Assembly (NCBI RefSeq): GCF_030418125.1
Contig: NZ_JAUHTR010000003.1
Span: forward strand, 124,001-188,000
Direction of reading: 5' to 3'
Length of the DNA stretch: 64,000 nucleotides
Origin: Fictibacillus fluitans
GTDB lineage: Bacteria > Bacillota > Bacilli > Bacillales > Fictibacillaceae
Shown here: one piece after another, positions 17,951 to 25,969 of the stretch
Numbering within the stretch: the first letter of the stretch is position 1
Layout: each line of letters begins with the position of its first letter
Notes under the pieces: model-generated
Told to the model about the DNA's origin: nothing
The model's database searches: none
Seen by the model: the letters and a program-made list of their open reading frames with translations, nothing else
Position numbers and translations under genes: made by a program

Positions 17951-19195
17951 ATGAACATTTTCTTAGATACCAATGTCTTCTTTAATGACCCTTATCTAAC
18001 AAAAGGAAAAAAGCCGATCTTATTACGCCTAGCAAAACACAAAGACGTAAAATTATTTATCAATCAAACCGTTTATTCGGAAGTACTAAGAAAACATAAA
18101 GTATTTACTGATCAAGAGTTAAAGACTGCTGTAGAAGCACTATCTAAAATTAAGCACTTGTTCGATCCGAAAAGGGAAAATGTGAAAATTGATGTAAAGA
18201 TTGAAGATATAGTGGATGATGTGATCTCCCACTTTGAAACACTAGAATTAGAAGAGCAATTAAAAATAATTCCTTATGATGTAGATGTGTTGAAAGACGT
18301 CGTAGAAATGGACATGTATGAAAAAGAGCCTTTTATTAAACGATTGAAATTAACAAACAAAAAAGAAGAAGTTGTTCCTTATAAGAAGAAAGAAGTGCGG
18401 GATTCGATTATTTGGTATACATACAAGCGATACATCGAAAAAAACAACCTTGAAAATTGCTTTTTTATTTCTCATAATACGAAAGATTTTGGTGCATTTG
18501 GTGCTGGGAACACTCCTAAAGGCCAGCCTTATACTCTTCATGAGAATCTGTCTGACTCAAGTAACATTATTGCATATAGAGACATTAATGACTTTTTATC
18601 GAACAATGCTGTTGAAATCAAAGAACTATTCAAAGATAAACAGCTTCACGAACGAATCTTATCAGATGATTTTGCAGAACAAATTGAAGAAGAATTAAAG
18701 GGTGGACTTGCTACAGTATTAGTTGAAAAACATCTAATTGAACAGATCACTCAATATACTGAAAGCTACTTGTCTGATACTTTGCCAGAAGAGATTCACG
18801 ATGATTATTATATGGGTGGTTATGTCGAACCTACATACTTTAGCGATATTGATAACGTAGAATTAATTGAAGTGATGACTTATGGAGGCGATATAAGCGT
18901 AGCAGTTTCATTGGAAATTGACGTAGATATCGATATTAATCTATATAATCCTGCTCATAATGATAGGATTGATAAACATCAGTACTATGCTACAGATAGA
19001 GTTAAAATAGAAGAGAGTGTTATCTTTTTATTACCTATTGATGAGAAAAAAGCATTAGACGTAGCTAAATTTTCTTTACGGGATTATGTAAAAGGCATTG
19101 AACCTAGAAGTGTAGATATTCAAATTGTAAGCCGTGAAACGATTGAACATGAGGATATGTTTAATGAAGAGGACTTTGATGAACCCCATCGGTAG
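17951..19195 (+). CDS. PIN-domain protein (DUF4935-like)
   Basis: The N-terminus NIFLDTNVFFNDP carries the first acidic residue of a PIN RNase active site. VYSEVLRKH supplies a conserved Glu, KKKEVRDSIIWYTY an Asp, and SHNTKDFG the terminal Asp. This spacing over about 180 residues is that of the DUF4935-type PIN domains. The remaining 230 residues form an acidic C-terminal region of unknown role. GAGGTGG precedes the ATG by 6 bases. PIN proteins are metal-dependent RNases used as toxins or in phage defence. No adjacent antitoxin is apparent, so it may be a standalone defence effector. Confidence 0.7.
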   Translation: MNIFLDTNVFFNDPYLTKGKKPILLRLAKHKDVKLFINQTVYSEVLRKHKVFTDQELKTAVEALSKIKHLFDPKRENVKIDVKIEDIVDDVISHFETLELEEQLKIIPYDVDVLKDVVEMDMYEKEPFIKRLKLTNKKEEVVPYKKKEVRDSIIWYTYKRYIEKNNLENCFFISHNTKDFGAFGAGNTPKGQPYTLHENLSDSSNIIAYRDINDFLSNNAVEIKELFKDKQLHERILSDDFAEQIEEELKGGLATVLVEKHLIEQITQYTESYLSDTLPEEIHDDYYMGGYVEPTYFSDIDNVELIEVMTYGGDISVAVSLEIDVDIDINLYNPAHNDRIDKHQYYATDRVKIEESVIFLLPIDEKKALDVAKFSLRDYVKGIEPRSVDIQIVSRETIEHEDMFNEEDFDEPHR

Positions 19196-19275
19196 TGGGT
19201 GAAGCAAGCAATATGGGATTAACCACAATACAAAAATCAATTTTTAACTGTAAAACATAAGTCGAGGTGGGCCAA

Positions 19276-19485
19276 TTGGTAAGAAAGAAGAGAGATAGTG
19301 ACTTAACAGGGTTAAGAATATCAGATCCAGTTGTAAGGCTACAAGGGCTTACAGGGTTAAGAATATCAGACTCTGTTGCAAGGCTACAAGGGCTTACAGG
19401 GTTAAGAATATCAGACTCTGTTGCAAGGCTACAAGGGCTTACAAGAGACTCAGTAGACTCTCTAGCCAGGATGTGTGAAATGTAG
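19276..19485 (+). CDS. Small repeat protein with 15-aa tandem units
   Basis: From TTG 19276 (GAGGTG upstream; an in-frame GTG at 19267 lies inside that site) the 69-aa product consists of a short basic start, three units of LTGLRISDSVARLQG and a short tail. The 15-aa period equals the 45-bp DNA repeat. Each unit looks like an amphipathic helix with Arg, Asp and Leu at regular positions. I do not recognise it. It sits between the PIN gene and the Doc module. Confidence 0.45.
   Translation: MVRKKRDSDLTGLRISDPVVRLQGLTGLRISDSVARLQGLTGLRISDSVARLQGLTRDSVDSLARMCEM
19303..19443 (+). repeat. 45-bp tandem repeat, 3.1 copies
   Basis: Units start at 19303, 19348 and 19393, with a 6-base remnant at 19438. 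Units two and three are identical; unit one differs at several bases. The identity implies a recent duplication. Confidence 0.9.
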
Positions 19486-19564
19486 TATGATAGGGTAAAT
19501 GTAGATTAATAGATTCTATTTCTGGACATCCTGCATATATCTAATGGTATATGGGAGGTGTCCA

Positions 19565-19708
19565 ATGAAAAAGAAAAAGGGTGATGATGAGATGAACGCA
19601 ACTACTCAACCTAAACAAAAAACAGATCGCAAAAGCCGAGTTCAAGACAGCTACAACAAGATTAAGCAGAAAAACGGTAAGGCGTTGGAGCGACTCAGTA
19701 AGAACTAA
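19565..19708 (+). CDS. Candidate antitoxin of the Doc module
   Basis: A 47-codon frame begins at ATG 19565, 5 bases after GGGAGGTG, and its TAA shares one base with the ATG of the doc gene (TAATG). The product is short, charged and probably largely disordered, with a C-terminal helix (YNKIKQKNGKALERLSKN). Position and translational coupling are typical for a type II antitoxin. The sequence does not resemble Phd, so this is a contextual call. Confidence 0.6.
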   Translation: MKKKKGDDEMNATTQPKQKTDRKSRVQDSYNKIKQKNGKALERLSKN

Positions 19709-20103
19709 TGGAATTTGAATATCTTACAGTCGAGGACGTAGTAGATCTTCATGATATGGCCTTACGAGACTATGGTGGATTCCCCGGACGTGATCCAGGA
19801 AATCTTGAGGCAAAACTCGCTATCCCCATGTCTGGCTTTGGCTCCTATGAACGATATCCTACTATTGAAGAGAAGGCTGCGGTGTATCATTATATGTTAG
19901 CAGACGGTCATACCTTCAAAGATGGAAACAAACGCACATCCTATCTAGCTGTAGCCACATTTTTGGATTGGAACGGCTACGAACTAGTAGCAACTGATGA
20001 TGAGATTTACGAATGGACGTTAATCCTTGCAAACGATAAAACCAGACCGCCATTTGAAGAAGCGGTACACTGGATCCGAACACATATGGAACGACAAGAA
20101 TAG
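19708..20103 (+). CDS. doc: Doc-type Fic-fold toxin (death-on-curing family)
   Basis: The 131-aa protein has the Doc/Fic motif HTFKDGNKR (residues 68-76), which contains the catalytic His and the anion-binding Gly-Asn-Lys-Arg part. The N-terminal YLTVEDVVDLHDMAL is also typical of Doc. Doc toxins phosphorylate EF-Tu and stop translation until neutralised. The Lys of the Doc-variant motif (FKDGNKR, not the Fic FxxGNGR) supports kinase-type Doc rather than an AMP-transferase. It is coupled to the upstream 47-aa frame. It may stabilise the island or act as abortive infection. Confidence 0.88.
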   Translation: MEFEYLTVEDVVDLHDMALRDYGGFPGRDPGNLEAKLAIPMSGFGSYERYPTIEEKAAVYHYMLADGHTFKDGNKRTSYLAVATFLDWNGYELVATDDEIYEWTLILANDKTRPPFEEAVHWIRTHMERQE

Positions 20104-20644
20104 ATTTTGTAACGGGAACCCTACTATGGGTTCCTTTTTTAATGGAGAAATAAGGAGGATTCAACATGGATAATGTAAAGTCGAGAAAAGGGAAACAATC
20201 TGTTCCCATACCATTGAATACTGGTGGAGATATGATGGGAAAGGGACTACAAATAGAGAATTGAATGAAATGATGTTGAACATATTCAGAGTTTGTTTGC
20301 TGCAAAATTATGTTGGCGGAGAATTAAACCAGTACGATAATGAGACCGATGAAGAACATCGTGGCTGGTTGAGAATCAAGCAATGACCCAGCCGATACGT
20401 TGACTATAGGCCTATTTTTACATAATATATCCATTTTCCATTTATATCTGATATACTTATGGAAATAAATTCAAAGGGGAATGTTTGTTATCTTTAACAT
20501 ATCAGGAATAGTCATCTATGTATTTTTTTACTGGTGGTCGTAGCAATTCTCTGGTTTCTTATTATGTCTGCAGTTTAGGTAGGTGTCAGGCAAGCAAATA
20601 AGAAAAGGATCAGCAAAAGTAAAACGGACAAAGGAGATTGTAGT
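20104..20644. other. Intergenic region with decayed small ORFs
   Basis: After a weak GGGAACC/GGTTCC hairpin (20113-20133), an ATG at 20166 with AAGGAGG upstream begins a 32-codon frame. A second frame then continues (Glu-Tyr-Trp-Trp-Arg around 20213 to a stop near 20386, ending GWLRIKQ) as if one short gene had been frameshifted. A further hydrophobic frame around 20480-20575 is likewise split between two frames. I see no intact gene. Confidence 0.4.
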
Positions 20645-21262
20645 GTGACGAAATTAGAGTTTATCGCTTCTTTAGTAAAAAGCTTAGTTTGGCCAGTTGC
20701 TATTGTATGGATTGCCAACAAATTTAAGGAGCCGATTACTGATATTCTCAAACGAGCAAAAAGTATAACGGTACCTGGTGTTGGTGCAGGGATTGATCTA
20801 GGTCCTAAAATAGAAGAAGTAAATGAGAGACTAGATGAACAATTACAAGGAAAACGCCTAGATCCTCCCATGACGGCTTCAGATCATTACAGTACGGTGT
20901 CTGACAGTCTCGATGAGTACTATTATAAAGTGGCCGAAGCATCGCCTTTATCTGCAATGTCATTAGCATGGGGTGACATAGAACGTGAAATAGTAAGGAC
21001 AGTAGGGAAACTTGGGGAATATCCTATAGACGGTTATAACATGGTTACAAATTTAAGAAACCTGGTAGACAGTGGTTATCTTGCAGAGGATACCTTTATT
21101 GAGGCAGTGAAATTGAGAGATATACAAAACGCTATGAGTAATCGAAGAGCTAATCCTACAATGGCTCAGGCTATGAGGTATGTAACAGCTTGTCAGAAAA
21201 TCATTGTGATTTTACAGAACATTGTAAGGAGTAATGTTGTTAGGAGTAGTGACGATTATTAA
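20645..21262 (+). CDS. Membrane-anchored hypothetical protein
   Basis: GTG 20645 is preceded by AAAGGAG. The 205-aa protein has one N-terminal hydrophobic helix (FIASLVKSLVWPVAIVWIA) and a short amphipathic region. A soluble helical domain of about 130 residues follows, containing SLAWGDIEREIVRTVGKLG and YVTACQKIIVILQNI. The soluble part would face the cytoplasm if the helix has a standard orientation. I do not recognise the family; similar membrane-plus-helical layouts occur in defence-island proteins. Confidence 0.55.
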   Translation: MTKLEFIASLVKSLVWPVAIVWIANKFKEPITDILKRAKSITVPGVGAGIDLGPKIEEVNERLDEQLQGKRLDPPMTASDHYSTVSDSLDEYYYKVAEASPLSAMSLAWGDIEREIVRTVGKLGEYPIDGYNMVTNLRNLVDSGYLAEDTFIEAVKLRDIQNAMSNRRANPTMAQAMRYVTACQKIIVILQNIVRSNVVRSSDDY

Positions 21263-21290
21263 AATCCAGAATTCATTTCTTGGATTTTTT
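21261..21290 (+). terminator. Terminator after membrane-anchored protein
   Basis: AAAATCCA pairs with TGGATTTT around a 12-base loop, followed by a T run. Confidence 0.65.
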
Positions 21291-21490
21291 AATTTTGTCT
21301 AAATTGACAAGAGATCTTAGGATAGTCAGAAGAGTTATTCCTATTTCAAGAGATGCTAAGAGGGTTGAAGAGGAGAAAGTGAAGGAGAGCTATGATCAAG
21401 ATATAGGCAATATACTAGTTAAGCTTGAAGAACAAAAGAATGATGATAGTTGGCTAGCAGATGTTGGATTAAAATAGATATGGTCGCAAA

Positions 21491-21535
21491 AATAAGAGAC
21501 TCTAAGACTTTTCTGAGAGTCTCTTATTGTTTTTT
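21491..21535. terminator. Bidirectional terminator
   Basis: A 13-bp stem AATAAGAGACTCT (21491-21503) with its complement at 21516-21528, followed by T runs. It overlaps the last codons of the minus-strand homing endonuclease. Confidence 0.8.
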
Positions 21536-22810
21536 TGCACATAATATTCTCTGCACTTCTTGAAAGGTATCCATCTTTATTATCAGGGTGATCTTGTTAT
21601 TTACCCTAATGGGTCTTGTATAGCTCCGTTGTTGAAGCATATGAGAAACAGTAGTGTAATGAAATTGCTTCCCCCTTAGAGTGGTATATCCCTGTTTATT
21701 CATAAATCGTATTACAGCTGGGATAGACTTTAACTCAATATATTTGGTAAACAACAACTTAACTATTTTTGCCTGTAACTCATTAAGTTGTCTGTATTTA
21801 AGCTTTTGATCTATTTCATTTGTTATGTCTATTAATTTATGGTAGTTATCATATTTTCTCTGTAGATAAATTGTCGCATCCTTATACATGATATCTAGGA
21901 TTGCTTTTGCTTGCCGAATTCCAGAGAATCTTAATTCATAGTGATTGAGCTTTTTTTTGACCTTCGTATCTTTTGAAGCAGGTAGATGTAACTTAAGCTC
22001 TTCAAGCATTTCCTTAGTAGAGGTAAATGAAACAACTGGAATTAAATCGCTTAATGTGCTGTACTTCCCCCGTTTTGGGAAGCTTATGCAACCGTCTCCA
22101 TCAAAGAATCCTCTTATAAAGTGCGGCAATAGATCATTAGGTACAGTTTCCGTTGAGGGGAACTTTAATACTAGAGATTTTCTTTGGATGGCCCCTTTCA
22201 AAATAAGTTGCTTGCATAAACTTTCGCTGTATATTTGTATCTTGCAATTGCAAAATTGTTTGTCATTTAAATGCGAAGTAGAATGGTAGATCGGGTGATT
22301 TGAGCTTATATGCTTTTTGAAATTGTATAGATGAACAACATCAACGGAAGCAAGTGCAATACTTAGTACATATGAGCCTCTGTTTTTAGAGACGCATCCA
22401 TCCGCATAGATAAAACCTAACCAATAAGCCTTATGTTCAGTATCAATTACATCAAAAAAGTGTTTGTTGTACTTATATTTAGATCTTTTGTCAACATGGC
22501 TAACATTTAGACCAATAGTCTTTAGTTTGCGGTATATTGTAACATGGCTAACTCGGTGTTCCTTCGCAATTTCTGCAATTGTGAGACCATTTATATAAGC
22601 ATGCCACATATTTTTTATAGTTTGTTCCGAAAAATAAGTTAGTTTACCCTTCTTTCGCATTTTTATGCCTAAATCTTTCAGACGGCGGTTAACTAATTGA
22701 ACCCCTATTTGAAACTCTTTGGCAATTTCAATAGTATTTTTCCCCTCTTCATATAGGTTTTTCATTTTTTCTAATTCTTTTACTGAAAAATTGTATTGTC
22801 GCTTTCTCAT
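21524..22810 (-). CDS. Free-standing LAGLIDADG homing endonuclease
   Basis: The 428-aa protein has two LAGLIDADG helices, AYWLGFIYADGCV (about residues 127-139) and HFIRGFFDGDGCI (about 230-242), so it is a single-chain two-motif enzyme. The motif-ending acidic residues are intact. Two helix-turn-helix repeats precede them (TIEIAKEFQIGVQLVNRRLKDLG and TIAEIAKEHRVSHVTIYRKLKTIG), and a C-terminal segment resembles the recombinase-type DNA-binding domain. It is not embedded in an intron or intein here, so its target is unknown. It is convergent with the preceding gene and divergent from the HNH gene. Confidence 0.85.
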   Translation of the reverse strand: MRKRQYNFSVKELEKMKNLYEEGKNTIEIAKEFQIGVQLVNRRLKDLGIKMRKKGKLTYFSEQTIKNMWHAYINGLTIAEIAKEHRVSHVTIYRKLKTIGLNVSHVDKRSKYKYNKHFFDVIDTEHKAYWLGFIYADGCVSKNRGSYVLSIALASVDVVHLYNFKKHISSNHPIYHSTSHLNDKQFCNCKIQIYSESLCKQLILKGAIQRKSLVLKFPSTETVPNDLLPHFIRGFFDGDGCISFPKRGKYSTLSDLIPVVSFTSTKEMLEELKLHLPASKDTKVKKKLNHYELRFSGIRQAKAILDIMYKDATIYLQRKYDNYHKLIDITNEIDQKLKYRQLNELQAKIVKLLFTKYIELKSIPAVIRFMNKQGYTTLRGKQFHYTTVSHMLQQRSYTRPIRVNNKITLIIKMDTFQEVQRILCAKKQ

Positions 22811-23023
22811 ATACTACTCCTACTTTTATTAGATTGACTCTTACTAGGGTAGGCACTTACAACCTTCCTCATACATCAATATATGCAGCTTTGAGGGTTG
22901 CAATCTGTAGAAGAGTAAAGTGCTAAAGGCTAACAGGAACCCACATAAATATATCTTTTTTGATCTTGGGGATATGGTATGATTTCCCTGTATGAGTAAT
23001 TTTAGTAAAAGGGGTGAAAATTT

Positions 23024-24229
23024 GTGGAATATCAATTTCATAACACTTTTCCTGAAATTATCTGGTTTAGTAAGAATGAAGCTGTCGAAAAGGGATATCA
23101 AAAATATAAAAAGTTCTTCTTTGAGGACCGGAGTAATAACGAATTTCAGATTTGGGAATTTAAAGTGCAGGATGGTGAATATTTACTATCCATTAAGGAT
23201 AATGGAGTGTTTCTCCATTTACATATACCAATGAAAAGAATGGAGGGGAATGAGTCCACTAGAAGTGCAGCCATAGAATACTTTTTTAGAAAGTATAGAG
23301 TGAAATTCTTTAATGACGATAATAGGTTAGCTATTTGTTCATATTCATATAATAGGAGTTCAGGTACAACAAAAGCATTGGTCAGGGACTATCAGAATGT
23401 CCAGGAATTAATCGAAAGAAGCGGGATACAATTCAACCTTAAGAAGTTTCCTATTATGAGTAGATTGAAACCAAAGAAAAGATCAAGAGAATTTGCTGCC
23501 TATGAAGAAAATTTTAGGGATTTAATAGTTTATGAGTACCTATTCAACTCCCGTACACATCGTTGGTTAGATGAGTTTGTCCTAGGTTTTAACCCAGCAG
23601 AAAGCCGTGGTTATCAATCTATGAGTATACTTCATTTCATTGGGATAAGAGAAAAACATAAGGGCATATTTAGTTGTTTTACCATTGAAAAAGCAATCAA
23701 TCTGCTAGAGAATCAACAAAACGATTTTGAGATACTAATAGCTTGCTTATTGAGATGCAAGCTAGAAATTGATGGCTATTCAAATGAGGATACTCTTGGG
23801 GAACAAACTGTCTTAAATACTGAGAGACAACGTCTTGTAATGGCTAGATATGGTCAATCTATTTTTAAGAAGGCTCTCTTAAGTAAAGATAGCAAATGTT
23901 GTTTATGTGAAATCTCCGATAGGAGATTTTTGATAGCTAGTCATATAAAGCCCTGGAGCAAATCAAACCATTTAGAAAGGCTTGATTATGCCAACGGATT
24001 GTTACTGTGTCCTAACCACGATGCTTTGTTTGATAAAGGGTTTATAACTTTTGATAGCGAAGGTCAAATATTGATTTCTGGTTCGCTCAATGAGAAAACC
24101 AGGTTCTTGTTAAATATTAATGAAAATATGAAAATTGAAATGGCGGCTAAGCGTAGATATTATCTAGAATGGCATAGGGAAAATGTTTTTGAAAAGAGCT
24201 TCCAAAGCAAAGGAGAAACGTATGGATAA
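23024..24229 (+). CDS. HNH endonuclease
   Basis: GTG 23024 follows AAGGGGTG by 7 bases. The 401-aa protein has a long N-terminal region without recognised motif. A C-terminal HNH domain has zinc-ribbon Cys in KCCLCEI, His in ASHIKPW, Asn in DYANGLLLCPNHDALFD and downstream FDKGFITF, the usual HNH_2-like order. The ASHI(K/R)PW and NGLLL(C/S)xNxDxLFD wording is characteristic of restriction-like HNH enzymes in defence islands. Its stop overlaps the ATG of the next gene by 8 bases, so the two are translationally coupled and probably work together. Confidence 0.8.
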   Translation: MEYQFHNTFPEIIWFSKNEAVEKGYQKYKKFFFEDRSNNEFQIWEFKVQDGEYLLSIKDNGVFLHLHIPMKRMEGNESTRSAAIEYFFRKYRVKFFNDDNRLAICSYSYNRSSGTTKALVRDYQNVQELIERSGIQFNLKKFPIMSRLKPKKRSREFAAYEENFRDLIVYEYLFNSRTHRWLDEFVLGFNPAESRGYQSMSILHFIGIREKHKGIFSCFTIEKAINLLENQQNDFEILIACLLRCKLEIDGYSNEDTLGEQTVLNTERQRLVMARYGQSIFKKALLSKDSKCCLCEISDRRFLIASHIKPWSKSNHLERLDYANGLLLCPNHDALFDKGFITFDSEGQILISGSLNEKTRFLLNINENMKIEMAAKRRYYLEWHRENVFEKSFQSKGETYG

Positions 24230-25250
24230 GATTCTTTATTTTCCGACAATAAATATTGTGAAAAGTAATTGGCTAATGGGTTCTTTATTTTACTGGGATA
24301 AAATAGGGTCAATAGTACCGATAGAATTCTTAGAAAGACCAGAATTATTAGATGACCATATGAGGATGTTAGTTGAGGTACAATTAATTGAACAAGTGGT
24401 ACCAGAAAATTATATCTGGGAAATCAATAACTTTGAAAAATCCTTTATGGATTTCATTGATAAAAATGAGATTATTAGCAAGAAAGTTCGTATGCTCCGA
24501 AGAGGAACAGTGCTAAATGGAAAAGATGAAGTCTACCCTTCATTCAATATACACATGGGAAAATTGGATAGTATAGGACAAGAGTTAGTTCAAAGAGGAT
24601 TGGCTATCAAGCAGCGTTCCTGGTATAAAGTAGAAGGTTACACTGCATCAAATTTCATGACATACCTAGCCACAGTTTTAGGCACTTTAACTGATTATAT
24701 GCCCATAACAGATAGTTACCATCAAATGTACCATTTTCTTCCGCTGGAGGAAGGTGATTTGCCACATGTTTTGAAGGAACAGTTAAAGTCAAAAATTATT
24801 AATAACGTGTTACCCATACCAAAATTTATTGAAGATCCTTACGATATATATCGTTTTAAGGAAAAATACTATGATAGTCTGAAAGGATTTCGTCGTTTTG
24901 TTGAAAGTTTTATTCAGGACCTTGAACATTTATCAGAAAATCAACAGGGAAAAAGATTAGAACTGTTTACAGAACAGGCAAAGGATGAAATAAGTTATAT
25001 AACGGATAGAATGAAGGACTATAGGTGGAGAATGCTTGATTTTGCTTCAATTTGTTCATTAGGATCTTCGGCGTTAACATTGGGTAAAGGAATTATTGAA
25101 CAAGATGTAGTAGATGTTGCATCCTCATCATTCGGGCTTATGGGGGCTTTCTGTGCTGCTTTGGGTAAAGAAAAATTGATAGAACTTGAGCGAAAGCCAC
25201 TAGCTTATGCAGCTATTTTAAATAAGCAATTCAATGTCTCAAAAAGGTAA
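24222..25250 (+). CDS. DUF6236-like protein coupled to HNH nuclease
   Basis: ATG 24222 is preceded by AAAGGAG and overlaps the HNH stop. The 342-aa protein opens with ILYFPTINIVKSNWL followed by SLFYWDKIGSIVP. This resembles the start of proteins annotated DUF6236 (from memory of the family). A helical middle is followed by a C-terminal hydrophobic, Gly/Ser/Ala-rich pair of segments (LDFASICSLGSSALTLG, SSSFGLMGAFCAALG) that could insert in a membrane. Function unknown. Pairing with an HNH nuclease makes it a candidate sensor, immunity or effector partner. Confidence 0.55.
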   Translation: MDKILYFPTINIVKSNWLMGSLFYWDKIGSIVPIEFLERPELLDDHMRMLVEVQLIEQVVPENYIWEINNFEKSFMDFIDKNEIISKKVRMLRRGTVLNGKDEVYPSFNIHMGKLDSIGQELVQRGLAIKQRSWYKVEGYTASNFMTYLATVLGTLTDYMPITDSYHQMYHFLPLEEGDLPHVLKEQLKSKIINNVLPIPKFIEDPYDIYRFKEKYYDSLKGFRRFVESFIQDLEHLSENQQGKRLELFTEQAKDEISYITDRMKDYRWRMLDFASICSLGSSALTLGKGIIEQDVVDVASSSFGLMGAFCAALGKEKLIELERKPLAYAAILNKQFNVSKR

Positions 25251-25314
25251 ACTAGAGTCTTATCAAGATTAAAGGTCAGTGAGTTACATCTCATTGCCTT
25301 TTTTTATTGTAGAA

Positions 25315-25390
25315 GTGACAAAACTTAATAGAATTGACGTAATGTTAAGTGACTAGTAAAATCAGTGTATCAGAAGGTGACAAAACTTAA
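25315..25390. promoter_or_regulatory. Repeated GTGACAAAACTTAA, res-like site
   Basis: The 14-mer occurs at 25315-25328 and 25377-25390, with a partial inverted copy (TTAAGTGAC) between them near 25353-25361. The second copy lies just before the ribosome binding site of the serine recombinase. This layout fits a resolvase res site or operator. Confidence 0.55.
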
Positions 25391-25414
25391 CGACAAAAAA
25401 GAAGGGGAAAAACA

Positions 25415-25969
25415 ATGAAATATGGATACGCTAGAGTGTCAACAATAGCACAAGATCTTGCTGTACAACGTGAGGAGTTGAAGAAAGAAGGCTGCGAGGT
25501 TATTGTTGAAGAGAAATATACAGGAACAAGAACAGATAGACCGCAATTAAATATGTTACTTAGCAAATTAGATGAGTGTGACACGTTAGTGGTTACAAAG
25601 TTAGATCGTCTTGCTCGTAACACTAAAGAGGGTATTGAAGTTATTGAGAGTCTGTTTGAAAAAGGCATTAAGGTGCATGTACTGAATGTAGGTCTGTTAG
25701 AGGATACAACAATGGGTCGCTTTTTCTTAACTACTTTGTTGGCTATAGCTCAGATGGAACGTAACTTGATCATAGAACGTACACAAGAAGGTAAAGCTTT
25801 AGCTAAAAAGAGAAGTGATTATAGGGAAGGAAGACCGAGAAAGCACTCAAAGCAACAGGTAGAACACGCTTTAAAACTGCTTGAGACCCATACATACAAG
25901 CAAGTGGAATCTATGACTGGCATGAACAAAAGAACGTTAATGCGAAGGAAAAGTGAATTAAAAAGTTAG
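25415..25969 (+). CDS. Serine recombinase (resolvase/invertase family)
   Basis: The 184-aa protein has the nucleophile Ser in YARVST (S9). It also has the conserved Asp-Arg-Leu-Ala-Arg motif (TKLDRLARNTKEG), an E-helix with QMERNLIIERTQEGKALAKK, and the GRPRKHSKQQ linker before a C-terminal helix-turn-helix (TYKQVESMTGMNKRTLMRRK). It is a small resolvase of normal length. It sits next to a res-like repeat and upstream of the type I restriction operon. A fragment of a related gene lies on the other side of that operon, which suggests past recombination. Confidence 0.92.
   Translation: MKYGYARVSTIAQDLAVQREELKKEGCEVIVEEKYTGTRTDRPQLNMLLSKLDECDTLVVTKLDRLARNTKEGIEVIESLFEKGIKVHVLNVGLLEDTTMGRFFLTTLLAIAQMERNLIIERTQEGKALAKKRSDYREGRPRKHSKQQVEHALKLLETHTYKQVESMTGMNKRTLMRRKSELKS

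Noticed and set aside
19303-19443. Regularly spaced repeats that might suggest a CRISPR array
   Set aside because: The 45-bp units are directly tandem with no spacers and keep an open frame.
21280-21477. 65-aa plus-strand frame after the membrane-anchored protein
   Set aside because: It begins inside a terminator hairpin without a ribosome binding site. The latter part looks protein-like but may only be a gene remnant.
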